Positions 1 to 11,277 of a stretch of 64,000 bases of DNA are shown here, in pieces. Both the position numbers and the translations under genes were made by a program. The stretch's first letter is position 1. Each line of letters opens with the position of its first letter. Source of the DNA: Basidiobolus meristosporus CBS 931.73 (lineage: Eukaryota > Basidiobolomycota > Basidiobolomycetes > Basidiobolales > Basidiobolaceae). The stretch is taken from the NCBI GenBank assembly GCA_002104905.1, contig MCFE01000294.1:1-64000 (forward strand), in the 5' to 3' direction. The notes under the pieces were generated by a model, which was not told where the DNA came from, did no database searches, and worked only from the letters and a program-made list of their open reading frames with translations.

Positions 1-378
1 CACTCATGAACCTTACAAGCAATAATTTGGTCCTGTAGATGGATCCAATCCTAATCAGCTGTCAAGATCCTATCAGGAGACCACTATACTGTCAGCAACC
101 TGGAATTAATGACCATCTACACTGTCTTGTGACAGGACCACAGTAGCATTTTGATAATTTTACAGCCAACCAAAGTTGCTAAAATATAACAGTGCTTATA
201 CAGTGCATTGCCAAGGATGGCATGGCATTGTTGGGTGTCAATGTGCTTTACATCTACTTGAGTGGATCTAACCTGCCAGTACATCCAATTGCCTTAAATG
301 GCAAAAAACCTGACAATGTTTTGTCTGCCACTTTGCATGCCTCTGAGGGCATTATCATGGTGGTATGGTGGCCTAAAG

Positions 379-2383
379 TCAGTTCTGTATGTGGCTACCA
401 TACCAACTTATTAAATGGTATTTCCTTTCTCCACTACCCCTTGCGCAATTCATGCATTCAATTGTAAAATAACCCCTCTTTATTTGCATACCCACTACTA
501 CATTGGGTATTCCACATATAGTTTGAATAAGAAAATACTCTGGCCTCCTGATAACTAACATCTAAAAATGTGTGCACCAGCCACAATTGGCACACTTCTG
601 TCACCTCAACTTTATGGCTTTTTAGTGTGATGCTTGCAAATTTGCCATGTACCTTCTATTGCTGGTAATATATAAGTCTTGCAAACATATGCCTGGTTGC
701 AGTCACTTCTGCCATGATTAACTCCTGAATATCCTCAAAGACCATTTTGGTGTTTAGCCAATATATTCCTTCTCCCTGCTGAATTTTTGTGCCCCTTATA
801 GGTGCATTCTGGCTCTTGTTTGAGCAAATTCCATATTGAATGGTGTATAAGTTGGATTGTGACCAAGAGAAATCCAGCATACCTTGGTAGAGTTTTCTTA
901 ATAGAGATTAGTTGCTTGTTGCACCCAACCCAATATTGCATTACTCAACTGATTACCCATGCTTTGGAGCTGCTTTGTTATGCCATAGGTATAAGTGTCT
1001 CTATTTGTACATCTGTCCTGAGTATTTTCCAACTCTTCCTGGCTTTCCTTCATGTGCTAGCTCATCACATCCATGACAGACTTGGATATAATATTCTTGA
1101 TGAGATTGGAATATGGTAGTACCTGCAACTTGACTTGTCTTCCTATCTCCCCCACACAACAGCTCCATCAAAAACTCTCAAAAGGAGAAGCATGGTCCAG
1201 TATTCTCAACACAGCAAGCAAGATGGAGTATCAAGTGGATACTGTAGCATCAGAGATCTATGCATTCAGCTTTATGTGTGTAGTATAGCCACTCAAATCC
1301 CATCACAAACTCTTTGCACAAAAGCTGTAGGTGAATCCAGTTGTCTTTGGTGTTCTACTTCTGAATAAATAATCCTGCAATGTCCAATTATGACTCCCAA
1401 TGCCTCCAATGTACTCAGGGTAGAAATGGCATCAGAATGCCACTAAAAATATATCTATTCAGTTCATTCAGTCCTGACACTTGTATTGTTATGTATGTGT
1501 ATGAATATTGATTAGAGCCAGTGAGGTGTACTTAGGGCAGCAGCTACTCAGTGATGTCATGCCAATTCTTTCAAATATTTCCAGTATTTCATAAGGATCA
1601 TTTAACCTGAAATGCCCCATATACAACTTGGTCATCAGTATAGGGATATTAATGAAAGGCAAATGCATTGCTCCCAGTGGAAAGCATTTGTTCCAACAGA
1701 TACCCACTAACTTAAGTATCTCTGGTTTTCATTAATTCCATTTTTTGGCCAATGACTTAAAGCTTGCCTACTTTGCTGCAATTGCATGCTGACTTCAGTA
1801 CATTCTCTCTGCAGAAAGATTATATCCTTAGTGTTAGTGTTTGGGTAGTCCTTTTGTGTGTGAGCTGTAAAGTAAGTCCCTTGGATCTTTGCACAATTGA
1901 CAGCAATACCATCCATTGTACCCGGAAAAGCCATCTATCTTACTGATTGCTGGGGTATCTCCAATGCAGATAAAATGTGCTTTTTCATGATGGCCATTTA
2001 CTGTTGTCCTTCTGGAGAGCATACCAAATTGATCCAAAAATTGTTACAGGTAGCTATGCAGGTTGGATGATGATTTTGACCCAGATACCAGTGAGACTAC
2101 CATCAGATTTCTGCTCTCATACTGTAAGATAGGTGGCAGATTCAGGTTAATGAGAACCAGTGGCCAGCAGGATTTGCTTGTAGAGTACTTACTTGATGAT
2201 GATCCATCAAGTGACAAGGCAAAGGCATCATCATACATATCTTCAAAGTAGCCTTTGCTTCTTAGCTGTTTGTAATATTTGCCATCAAATATATCTGATA
2301 TGCTTGTGCCTGATTGATACTGTGTGCAGTACAGCTTCACAATACTTATTGGACTACATGAGCTTCATTATATGGGGTATTAC
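379..2383 (-). pseudogene. Tnp2-like transposase, C-terminal two thirds (copy A)
   Basis: Broken minus-strand coding sequence related to TNP2/Transposase_21 proteins of CACTA-like transposons, which cut and paste the element. Pieces in order: a core block at 2044-2340 with LDGSSSSKYSTSKSCWPLVL and NLPP, the family's DG-containing catalytic region; a GDTPAIS...GFSGYNGWYCC block at 1834-2037, the second catalytic Asp region followed by a Cys pair; a segment at 1489-1707 with FPLGAMHL; and C-terminal pieces at 656-880 and 379-561. The same blocks recur in the same order at 50254-51087 and 57598-60300. Several frame changes and stops show that it is dead. It was once continuous with 5684-6600, before the LTR element at 2384-5683 inserted. 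Confidence 0.8.
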
Positions 2384-2732
2384 TGTTGAAATATTAGAGA
2401 GATATATCAGAAGTTAATTGGAGAATTAGAAGATTTACATGAAATTCAATTGATGTTTTATTGAGTCGCAACAAAGTATATATACCTATTGCAGAACTAC
2501 GTAAATGTGCCTATTTGGTCAATATTAGGGGAGTCTCAGGAGTACATGTGCCAAGTTTCAGCTCATTTGGACAAGTTTCAGATTTTCCTAAAATTCTGTA
2601 CTTCTCTAACTCCTAATAATTAATAAATATCTTACAAACTAATTTCCATGTTGATAATCTGAAGTATATCATTTCACTAAGTGCTAGTTCATAATATATT
2701 GATAATTAGGTGGACTCCTAATTATTTCAACA
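2384..2732 (-). repeat. 3' LTR of the element 2384-5683
   Basis: Starts TGTTGAAAT and ends ATTTCAACA, giving TG...CA termini with an inverted repeat. It is followed inwards by CTCCCACTC, the reverse complement of a polypurine tract. Its partner is at 5335-5683. Confidence 0.9.
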
Positions 2733-5317
2733 CTCCCACTCACATAATATATTCATATACCTATGAACTTGCTGTGGTGTTGCATATCTTGTGGTTGAAA
2801 TTAAACCTGCAATTAACCATCTAACCTATTGGACTAATGTATTCTCCAATATATGTTAAGGATTGCATATTATCTGTAATAACTAAGTATAAGTCCATAC
2901 TGTTAATTACACACTTCAGATCAAATTGCTTTGAGTCTGAACTCTGATCTCATCACAAATATCTATGAATGAGTATCATCAATTTGATCAGAGTAAAACT
3001 TTTCAGATACTGATCAAATCCCAGCATAGTTTGTATCATCAGAGAGCTGCATTCTCAGGCTATCTGCTGTTTTTTATTTGAGTAAATTGGTCAATAATTG
3101 GCAAAGTTAGGAAGTGGTCTTCTCTCCAGTAGATCTGGATCATCCACAGTTCCGGTCTATAGTCTAACCCACTTAGACTATCCTCCATATATCCATAACT
3201 GGATCTGGATAGTAACTTTCCTTGTATACTTCATATATGATCTGCTGAGACCAACAATTGATCAGCATTGTAGTTGCCTTATTCTTCACTGGTTGACCAA
3301 GTTTTTCCTCTTCTGGACTAGTGCCTTTAATGGTATCTAGCCTAGCTTTTCTTCATTCCTGATCTGGGATATTGTACTCCCACTGAAGCTACATCTTCCG
3401 GTGCTTCCTGCCTTCTAAAACTGACTGAGATAGATCATATATATCCTTCCGATCTAGGCATAACTTTCTTGGACTGATATCACTGTTAGGGTATTCAGAT
3501 CTTCCCTTTGCATCTTGATAGGCTTGATTTGGTATCACAGCATACCACAGCTTGATTGGCAGCTATTCATAAAGGCCTAATCCTAAACAGGATAGATATG
3601 GTCTCATATGTACTACTGCGCTTCAACAGTAAAACCTGATCTGGCACTTTCCAATTGCGTAAATCTACCATAATGGCTCTGCTAAGCCACTGTTACTTCT
3701 GATAGAACTTTCCAGCATAGAGCTTGGTTGACAGTGCAAATAGACAAGTCCATGATCTTCTGGACCCATTATAACCCTTAGGTTGGCCCTTGGTACCACT
3801 TCTCTAGCCTCCACTGCAAGTAAGTTGACTTCATTGTTCACCGTAAATGTGATGTTGCCTCTGAGTACGTAGGTTCTCTTGGACTGCTCTGCTGCTTTCC
3901 TTAGCAACAATACTCCACTATTCTTGTGCAGTAGGATAACTGGATCATATCTAGTGTGCTAGATAGTCCAAATCTGGCTTAGGTATCACCTAACTCCATT
4001 TGGAAACTGACAACTTATTGGCGGTAGGTTTTTGCTCCATATCTGGTCTTAAAGATGCTAGTTGCTGGAATTTCCTTATTGATCTAGATCTGGACCATGC
4101 AGGTAGCATATCCACGGCTTGTTAGATCTCCCAGAGTGCTCAGGAACCTCCTGTCCTCAAAACATATCTATTCTGAGATGTTTCAACCAAATCGGTCATC
4201 CATTTGGATCTGGCATAACTTTTCACAGGCTTGATCAAATTTGATCAAAAAAACTTCCTTAAAAAGCCATTTCTCTCAGCATCTTGGTTGTAGATATCAT
4301 CATTGCAGTTTGGCCCGTAGCTGGGAGCTGTAAGTAACTTGATCTGATCAAAATAGCATGATTAACATTTGATCCATGTTAATATAAATGATCCTTCATC
4401 ACTGTATGTATGTGATATATGTACTAGTGTAGGGCAAGAAGTACACTCCTTGATAGTACTTCATGCATACTCTATAGTGTATATAGAGACTATATGCATA
4501 TACTTTGGTCAAGGTCTCTGGTAGTACTTTTCTTGATAGCAGTAGAAATTTCATGCTTCAACATATATGGATGTATCTCCTCCCACTGTATCTGATACTT
4601 GATGTAGACATGTAGCTTGTCTAATAAGTGTCTCAAAGAGCCTCAGGATAATTGGTACTGGAAATAGTACCACTGATATATCATGCGTACCACTCCTAAG
4701 TTGGCATATCTGAGATCACTGATCTTCGGCCAAATATATAGGTATTATATATCATTTGGATCCTCAGAGTTTGGGCAAGCTGATCCATATATCTGTCGGC
4801 AAACTCAACTCCAAACCAGGGCAGCAGGCGGCATCAAAGTGTTTGCGCATCATTTCATTTCAAGTGACTACAGACTTATGTAAATTCACTGCAGCAATTT
4901 GGGCACTTTATTGACTGAAATAGTCTAACCCAAACCCAGGTATATGTGGATCTTCAATATAGATCCATCATGTGGTGATAATAAGGATCATAGCATTGAT
5001 ACATCTATCATGTAAGATGTCCCTTATTGATCTTGACTCCTTGCCAGGATTACGCATTTTCTCAAAGCTTCATCCTTCTGCATATTCCATAACTTTTGAA
5101 ATTTGTCCAACATGATCTCCTTGACACATGACCTTTTTCTTTGCTTAGTGTCTTCTTTAAGGGCAAAGGCCTCTCTCTCCAAAACAATATATCCCATCTA
5201 GCAGTTCTTTGCAGCAGCAGTACTTTTCTGTCTTTTGTAACTTCAGGTAGACCAGGCGGTCTTTCTCCAGAATAAAGACACAGCACAAGAGCAAAGTAGA
5301 CAGCCAAGATAAAGCAA

Positions 5318-5334
5318 GCTCAGGGCTCATAACC
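5318..5334 (-). promoter_or_regulatory. Primer-binding site complementary to a half initiator tRNA-Met
   Basis: In element sense the bases directly after the 5' LTR read GGTTATGAGCCCTGAGC. The complement CAGGGCTCATAACC matches the anticodon stem-loop of yeast initiator tRNA-Met as I recall it, including the CAT anticodon. Priming would therefore use the 3' end of a cleaved 5' half-tRNA, as known for Drosophila copia and yeast Ty5. Confidence 0.8.
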
Positions 5335-5683
5335 TGTTGAAATATTAGGGAGATATATTGGAAGTGAATTGGAGAATGAGAAGATTTACATGATATTCAC
5401 TTGATGTTTTATTGAGTTGCAGCAAAGTATTTATACTTATTGCAGAACTACATAAATGTGCCTATTTGGTCATTATTAGGGGAGTCTCAGGAGTACATGT
5501 GCCAAGTTTCAGCTCATTTGGACAAGTTTCAGATTTTCCTAAAATTCTGTACTTCTCTAATTCCTAATAATTAGTAAATATGTTACAAACTAATTTCCAT
5601 GTTGATAATCTGAAATATATCATTTCACTAAGTGCTAGTTCATAATATATCAATAATTAGGTGGACTCCTAATTATTTCAACA
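5335..5683 (-). repeat. 5' LTR of the element 2384-5683
   Basis: A 349-bp repeat with TGTTGAAAT...ATTTCAACA ends, directly followed by the duplicated target ATTAC at 5684-5688. It is about 94 percent identical by eye to 2384-2732. Confidence 0.9.
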
Positions 5684-6600
5684 ATTACTGGAGTATATCT
5701 GGAGAATGCACAACATTTACCACCAATGGTGCTAAATTCCTGCCAAATTGGACACCCTGCAATGGTGGCATTTTCTGATGTGAACAGCATGAAACTGTTG
5801 ACACATGCTGGTATCAGAATGGTCTCTGGGTCATATGTTGCCAGCTGCGTGACAGTTCTCAATCTATAGTATATACATGATAAGCCACATCCTGGGATGA
5901 TTTGGGTAAGAGATAGTAGTAAATCCTCAAAGCCCACATTACCAATATTAGTGGAGATATGCCACTTCTCTAGCCATAGCATCACATCATTCACCAATAG
6001 ATTGATAACTAGGCCTACTTGATTCAGTAAAGTATCATTGGAATTTTTTTCTACAGGTGTTGTGTCATTGCACAACAGGATTTTGTTGGGCTCATGCAGG
6101 GTACTATGGTTAGGGAATGTAGACTCACAATCTCTGAGTGAGCCTGCTTTTCAAAGCTATCTCTCTACATGCAATATTTAGAAGGTTTAGGTGAACCTAG
6201 AGTTGCCACAAAGTCTCCTGACTGAGCTTGTGTACGGTGACAAGTACTGCCAGATGCAGTTATAGAAGGATCAAGTGGCCAGCAAGATATTGCTGGTACA
6301 ATAGTGACTGGTGAGTGGTCAAATATGACTTGTGTGGCAAAACACTGGCTGTAATCCTTATAATGCTTCCTATGCTGTCTGCATGCATCATGGCTGAGAG
6401 GCTTATTACAATAGCCACATGGTCTTTTTTCTCTTCTCTTACAGCTTCAAATCAATGTAGTCTTATCTATAGGGTAAACAGTTTGACACTCAACAACATA
6501 ATAGTATTATATCACTCTATTGTCAACACTCATGTGAATATAAGACAGTCAGGTATTACAGACATTGCACCTACATAAATGTAGGATTCAAGCATGACAT
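5684..6600 (-). pseudogene. Tnp2-like transposase, N-terminal part (copy A)
   Basis: Continuation upstream of 379-2383 across the nested LTR element. The longest intact stretch (5650-6075) has MLWLEKWHIST, LLSLTQIIPGCGLSC, ATYDPETILIPACVNS and TSENATIAGCP, which recur at 50254-51087. Nearer the start, bases 6315-6480 are the complement of a cysteine/histidine cluster (CCK..., CGYCGKPLSHEAC and HCHC in better copies), probably a zinc-binding DNA-recognition module. Frames are interrupted between these blocks. Confidence 0.75.
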
Positions 6601-6635
6601 GCCATTATAAGCCTTATACCTATAGTTGTGGCACC

Positions 6636-6653
6636 ACATACACATGTATATGT
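6636..6653. promoter_or_regulatory. Conserved palindrome in the divergent promoter of the Tnp2 element
   Basis: The sequence ACATACACATGTATATGT is close to a perfect palindrome and sits between the transposase start and the ORF2 start. Related palindromes occupy the same place at 51909-51926, 57415-57432 and about 28687-28702. It is next to a GTGGYRCCAC-like palindrome. An operator or a transposase-binding site is an inference. Confidence 0.5.
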
Positions 6654-6903
6654 AGCACCATTTCCCCCTTTGTCTGACTAACTTCCTTACAAATGATGCC
6701 ATAAAATTGTTATGATCTGCCGCTTGAATGTTTAAGTTAGATCAGTTTTTAGTCAAATCAATTAGTATATGTTTAGGTTATCAGTATATCAGTATTATCT
6801 ATGAAATCAGTAGCATTAGTCAGCAAATGAATCAGCAGATCCTTATCAGACAGAAATAGATATATTAAGTAGGATCTTATTGGGTGATGATGATGCAATC
6901 AAA

Positions 6904-6910
6904 TGAGTCA
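6904..6910. promoter_or_regulatory. AP-1/Gcn4-type TGAGTCA motif in the Ty3 family-1 LTR
   Basis: TGAGTCAT lies about 60 bases upstream of the TATA box. The motif is kept in every LTR of this family that spans the position: 11474-11480, 13074-13080, near 29722, 34918 and 39391, and on the other strand near 16494, 24440 and 45949. TGAGTCA is the known core site of Gcn4/CPC1/AP-1 bZIP proteins. Its use here is inferred. Confidence 0.5.
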
Positions 6911-6966
6911 TCAGCCACAACCTACATTAGGAAATACAATTAGTCAGCAATTGATCAGGCAAAATG

Positions 6967-6973
6967 TATATAA
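6967..6973 (+). promoter_or_regulatory. TATA box of the Ty3 family-1 LTR
   Basis: TATATAA in the sequence ATGTATATAAGGAGCTG. It is present in the 3' LTR and most older LTR copies and is followed about 18 bases later by AATAAA. Confidence 0.65.
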
Positions 6974-7076
6974 GGAGCTGCTGGAACCTCAATAAAAATC
7001 AGTTCAAGTTTTAGTGAATACAATATTAGCTAAACTCCCTATTCCTCTACAACTCTTATACCAAGACTTGTAACAT

Positions 7077-7088
7077 TGGTAGCAGCGA
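7077..7088 (+). promoter_or_regulatory. Primer-binding site of the young Ty3-like element
   Basis: TGGTAGCAGCGA starts one base after the 5' LTR. TGG is the complement of the universal CCA 3' end, and TGGTAGC is shared with known initiator-tRNA-Met primer sites, so a full-length tRNA-Met 3' end is the likely primer. This contrasts with the half-tRNA sites of the copia elements in this window. Confidence 0.7.
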
Positions 7089-7133
7089 TAACCAGAAACC
7101 TCCCTCCTGAAGAAAGAAGAAACCACCCTCAAG

Positions 7134-10100
7134 ATGTCGGACAATCAAGAATGGAAGAATGCCATGCAGCAAATCCTGGCCCAACAGCAACAGCTACTCC
7201 AGATCCTCAGCCAACAGCAACAAGGAATGACTACCATGGCTCAGAGCCAGCAAAGCCCTGTCAAGAGCAACTTTAGTGTGAAGGTCAACCGGTACCATGG
7301 CAGAGTCAATGAAAACCTGGGAACTTGGCTCTTTCAGATTGAAGAAGCTTTTAAAGTTAAAGGAATTGCTCCAGAGAGCAAGTTGCATTATGCAGCTTCT
7401 TACCTGGCAGATGCAGCTTTACAGTGGTACCACAACAAGATCAGGTCAGCTACTATGATGGGATGCTCTACAATCTCTACCTGGGATGAGTTTGTGTCGG
7501 AAATTCAGGATGCTTTTGAACCTCCACACCAGCAGACACTACTAAGAAGGAAGTTAAAGACACTCAGACAGAAAGGAATGGTGCAAGAATACATCTATGA
7601 GTACAGATGTCTACTTGGACAAATTGAAAGAATGGACCCCTTGGATCAAGTTGAATACTTTATTGATGGGTTGAAAGAAAGAACTCGCAAGGAAGTCAAT
7701 TACCGAAGACCTCAGACTATTGAAGAAGCCATCAAGATTGCCATTGACTATGACTCAGCTATATTTGGAGTTGGGAAGCCTACAGTGACTAGTCAGAAAG
7801 GCTATAATCATTATGAAAGAAGACAATCAGAAGCAGTACCAATGGAAATAGACGCTATGCAGAAGAATCCCTCCTCAGAAGAATGCAAGAAGAGAGGACT
7901 TTGCTTCAATTGCCACCAGCAGGGACATATTGCAAAGTACTGCCCTCAGAGAAGAAATGGACACCAGCCAACAAGAACCTTCTACCATATTGAGTCCGAT
8001 GAACACAGTAATGTGGAAGATGAGCTTGAAGAAGACTTGGAACTCACCTTCCATATGACAGAAGAGTACTTGTCCCAAATGACTTCAAACTCAGGGAAGT
8101 TATTGTACTTGAATGGAGTAATCAATGGAGTACCTGCCAAGATCATGATTGACTCAGGAGCATCGCATGAGTACATGTCAGAGCAATTTGCTTTGAAAGC
8201 TGGAATCAACTCGGAACCTACCAAATCAACTTCAGTCTCCACAGCTGATGGGAACTCCCACATAATCAACCGTATTACCCAGCCAGTAAGAATGAAGATC
8301 AATGACTATGAAGAAGACCTACAGGCTTATATATTTGGGAACTGCAAGTTTGACCTTGTACTTGGGAAAACCTGGCTATTTTGTCGTAATCCATCAATCA
8401 ACTGGAGAACCCATGCTACTCAGATCCAAAAAGACAACAAGACCTATGAGCTATTACCTGCCAGGCTGGATTTCAACTTGGTCAATTCCAGTGTGTGTGA
8501 GACAAGTGAACTTAGCAAGACCCAGTTCTGTAGAGCACTTAGAAAAGGTACCCAGATGTTCCTCATGGCGGTATTACAGGAGGATTCCTCTATCCCAGCA
8601 CCCCAGCAGGTCCAGACTCTCTTGAAGAAATATTCAGACATGTTTCCAGATGAGCTTGTAAGCCTACCACCAGTCAGAGACGTGGATCATGCCATTGACA
8701 CAGGAGATAGCCCTCCAGTGAGCAAGACACCTTACAGAATGAGTCCATTGGAATTGGAGGAAATGAAGAGACAAATTGATCAGCTATTGGAGCAAGGATA
8801 CATCAGGCCCAGCAAGTCACCCTGGGGAGCACCAGTGCTTTTTGTGAAAAAGAAGGATGGAACACTTAGGATGTGCATTGACTACAGAGCCCTGAACTCA
8901 GTTACCGTCAAGAATAAGTACCCCATACCTCGGATCGATGAGCTTTTAGACCTACTTAATGGAGCCACTATTTTCAGCAAGCTTGATCTCATGTCAGGAT
9001 ACAACCAGATTAGGGTGAAACCAGAAGATATCCCTAAGACAGCATTCAGGACCAGATATGGACATTACGAGTACTTAGTCATGAGTTTTGGCCTCACTAA
9101 TGCCCCTGCAACATTCATGACGCTGATGCAGACTGTCTTTCAGGAGTACTTAGACAAGTTTGTGATAATCTACCTGGATGACATATTGATATACAGCAAG
9201 ACAGAAAAGGATCACATGGTACACATTGAAAAGGTGTTGAAGAAACTAAGAGAGAACAAACTATATGGCAAGCTAGCCAAGTGTGAATTCTTCAAGGAAC
9301 ACGTAGAATATCTGGGACACATAGTGACTAGCACAGGAGTAACCTTAGACCCCAAGAAGGTGGAAGTAATCAAGAATTTGAAGCAGCCCCATAGCATATC
9401 AGAACTCAGATCCTTCCTTGGAATGGTTTCCTATTATCGGAGATTTGTCAAGTCATTTGCAAGTATTGCAGCCCCTTTAACTGATATCCTCAAGAAAGAC
9501 AATACCTACAAGTGGGACATAGCTTGTGAGACTGCCTTCCAGACGCTAAAGAATGAACTTGCTAAGTTGCCAAGCTTAAGAATACCAGACTTCAGAAAAG
9601 AGTTCACTCTATGCACAGATGCTTCAGATTACGCAATTGGTGGAGTGCTGAGCCAAGAACACAAGGGAAAGGACTACCCTGTTGCCTTTGAATCCAAGAA
9701 ACTGAACTCAGCAGAACAAAACTATCCAGTCCATGAGAAGGAGATGCTTGCTATAATACACTGTTTGAAGACATGGAGATGCTATATTGAAGGAGTCAAA
9801 TGCACTGTGAAGACTGATCATGCCTCCCTCAAGTATATATTTACTCAGAATGTACTCTGTAGAAGAATGACAAGATGGAGTGAATACATTCAGCAATTTG
9901 ACCTGGAGATTGTCTACTGCCCTGGAAAAAACAACACGGTTGCTGATGCCTTATCAAGATTAGATCAAGTTGCACAACTCAACTTGGTGCATGAATCAGA
10001 TTGGCCTAGCCTATTACCAAAGTACTTGGAGGACCAAGCCATTCCTAATGAGGTGGATGAAGATATCAAGAAGATAATCCGGGATGAAGCCAGCAAATTT

Positions 10101-11267
10101 GTTGTACAGGATGAAACACTCTACCGAATTGTTGATGGAAGCCCTATTGCCTATTGTCCTTATGTTGCTTGCCTGGATTTAATACATAAGCTACACAATG
10201 GATATGGACATCTTGGGATTGAAGGAACCTATAGCCTTGTGAAAGCCAGAGCATGGTGGCCCAGAATGAAACAAGATATTGAGAAGCTAGTGAAAACATG
10301 TCCAAACTGCCAAATCAATCAGGGCCAGCCACAAAGAATTGCCGAACTCTTCCCTTTGGAGCCTGTCAGACCATTTGAGAGATGGGGAATTGACTTTATT
10401 GGAAGACTGCCAACTACCAGGAAATGTAACCGTTGGATCCTAGTAGCTATTGACCATGCCACTAAATGGCCAGTCGCTAAAGCTGTACCAATAGCCAGTG
10501 AACAAGAAGTTGCAAGTTTCATTTACCATGAGATCCTGATGAAGTTTGGATGCCCTGTGGAGATCTTATCTGATAGAGGTGCAAACTTTATGGCAAAGAC
10601 ATTAGAGGCTTACCTGGAAATGCAGCAGATCAGACACTTGAAAACCTTGGCATATCACCCCAGAACTAATGGAGTCACTGAGCGGTTTAATGGATTATTT
10701 GGAAGAATGCTGACTAAGTATGCAAATGGAGTTGTCAGTAGATGGGATGAGTATATAGACCAAGCACTCTTTGCATGCAGAGTCAGAGTACACAACACCA
10801 CCCAGCAATCACCATTTTACTTAGTTTATGGATGTGAACCTAGGATTCCAGGAGATCTCACACAACCCAAGCTTACAGATGCCTTAGAAGATGAACTTAG
10901 TCAGCCAAGTAGACACCAGCAACTGGAACAAAGACGTCAAGAGGCACAGACCAAAGTATCTCAAAGTGCAGAAAAGATGAAGCAGAGATTTGATAAGACT
11001 ATAGCACCAGAAGCATTGACAGTTGGGAACTTTGTATTGCTAAGAAACAACACTTGGAAGAAGTTTGAGCCACAATGGACAGGACCATTCAAGATCATCA
11101 GAGAATGTCCATTTGCAACTTACCAACTGGTGGACAAGCAAGGTAATATCCGGGAAGACTTAGTGCATAGGGACAGACTCAAGCTTGCAAGACTTGCTGA
11201 TAATACTGAACCATCAAGATATTGGTATCACAAGAAAAGAGATTCAGGAGAACCCTCTCAACTTTAG
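7134..11267 (+). CDS. Gag-Pol polyprotein of a Ty3-like retrotransposon (intact, 1377 residues)
   Basis: A single uninterrupted frame encodes the structural and replication proteins. Visible in order: a Gln-rich N-terminus and a retrotransposon-gag region (to about residue 240); a CCHC zinc knuckle [14 protein letters not shown] (about 257-270); an aspartic protease with DSGAS at about 340; reverse transcriptase with YLDD at about 680-683; RNase H with TDAS at about 828; an integrase HHCC finger (H1021, H1026, C1056, C1059); and a catalytic triad D1087, D1147, E1183 with 35 residues between the last two. A GPF-type module (WTGPFKII, about 1314) follows. I see no chromodomain. Gag and Pol are fused without frameshift. 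The ATG at 7134 is the first in frame, 58 bases after the LTR. All catalytic residues I can check are present, so the element may be autonomous. Confidence 0.96.
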   Translation: MSDNQEWKNAMQQILAQQQQLLQILSQQQQGMTTMAQSQQSPVKSNFSVKVNRYHGRVNENLGTWLFQIEEAFKVKGIAPESKLHYAASYLADAALQWYHNKIRSATMMGCSTISTWDEFVSEIQDAFEPPHQQTLLRRKLKTLRQKGMVQEYIYEYRCLLGQIERMDPLDQVEYFIDGLKERTRKEVNYRRPQTIEEAIKIAIDYDSAIFGVGKPTVTSQKGYNHYERRQSEAVPMEIDAMQKNPSSEECKKRGLCFNCHQQGHIAKYCPQRRNGHQPTRTFYHIESDEHSNVEDELEEDLELTFHMTEEYLSQMTSNSGKLLYLNGVINGVPAKIMIDSGASHEYMSEQFALKAGINSEPTKSTSVSTADGNSHIINRITQPVRMKINDYEEDLQAYIFGNCKFDLVLGKTWLFCRNPSINWRTHATQIQKDNKTYELLPARLDFNLVNSSVCETSELSKTQFCRALRKGTQMFLMAVLQEDSSIPAPQQVQTLLKKYSDMFPDELVSLPPVRDVDHAIDTGDSPPVSKTPYRMSPLELEEMKRQIDQLLEQGYIRPSKSPWGAPVLFVKKKDGTLRMCIDYRALNSVTVKNKYPIPRIDELLDLLNGATIFSKLDLMSGYNQIRVKPEDIPKTAFRTRYGHYEYLVMSFGLTNAPATFMTLMQTVFQEYLDKFVIIYLDDILIYSKTEKDHMVHIEKVLKKLRENKLYGKLAKCEFFKEHVEYLGHIVTSTGVTLDPKKVEVIKNLKQPHSISELRSFLGMVSYYRRFVKSFASIAAPLTDILKKDNTYKWDIACETAFQTLKNELAKLPSLRIPDFRKEFTLCTDASDYAIGGVLSQEHKGKDYPVAFESKKLNSAEQNYPVHEKEMLAIIHCLKTWRCYIEGVKCTVKTDHASLKYIFTQNVLCRRMTRWSEYIQQFDLEIVYCPGKNNTVADALSRLDQVAQLNLVHESDWPSLLPKYLEDQAIPNEVDEDIKKIIRDEASKFVVQDETLYRIVDGSPIAYCPYVACLDLIHKLHNGYGHLGIEGTYSLVKARAWWPRMKQDIEKLVKTCPNCQINQGQPQRIAELFPLEPVRPFERWGIDFIGRLPTTRKCNRWILVAIDHATKWPVAKAVPIASEQEVASFIYHEILMKFGCPVEILSDRGANFMAKTLEAYLEMQQIRHLKTLAYHPRTNGVTERFNGLFGRMLTKYANGVVSRWDEYIDQALFACRVRVHNTTQQSPFYLVYGCEPRIPGDLTQPKLTDALEDELSQPSRHQQLEQRRQEAQTKVSQSAEKMKQRFDKTIAPEALTVGNFVLLRNNTWKKFEPQWTGPFKIIRECPFATYQLVDKQGNIREDLVHRDRLKLARLADNTEPSRYWYHKKRDSGEPSQL

Positions 11268-11277
11268 TAGGGGAGAA
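11266..11277 (+). promoter_or_regulatory. Polypurine tract of the young Ty3-like element
   Basis: AGTAGGGGAGAA, overlapping the stop codon and abutting the 3' LTR, fits the RNase H-resistant primer for plus-strand synthesis. Confidence 0.75.

Larger units (their letters stand above)
2384..5683 (-). mobile_element. LTR retrotransposon with copia-type priming but no recognisable genes (LARD-like)
   Basis: Two 349-bp direct repeats (2384-2732 and 5335-5683) flank 2602 bp of internal sequence, and ATTAC occurs immediately outside both ends (2379-2383, 5684-5688), a perfect 5-bp target-site duplication. The primer-binding site lies next to the right LTR and a reverse-complemented purine tract next to the left one, so the element reads leftwards. 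Internal frames are short (81 residues at 3665-3910 minus and 5062-5307 minus), and I recognise no gag, protease, integrase or RT motif. Either the internal region has decayed beyond recognition or this is a non-autonomous element relying on a related copia. The LTRs differ at about 20 of 349 positions by eye. Confidence 0.85.
6708..7075 (+). repeat. 5' LTR of the young Ty3-like element
   Basis: Begins TGTTATGATC and ends GACTTGTAACA (TGTTA...TAACA inverted ends). It contains a TATA box (TATATAA, 6967-6973), an AATAAA at 6991-6996 and a bZIP-type TGAGTCA at 6904-6910, so U3, R and U5 functions can be placed. Only about two bases differ from the 3' LTR. Confidence 0.95.

Noticed and set aside
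802-1368. Overlapping plus-strand frames of 70-105 codons
   Set aside because: They are antisense to the Tnp2 transposase relic, whose minus-strand reading matches other copies.
5318-5334. tRNA gene suggested by the CAGGGCTCATAACC match
   Set aside because: Only the anticodon arm is present, no D or T arm follows, and it sits exactly at the LTR edge as a primer-binding site.
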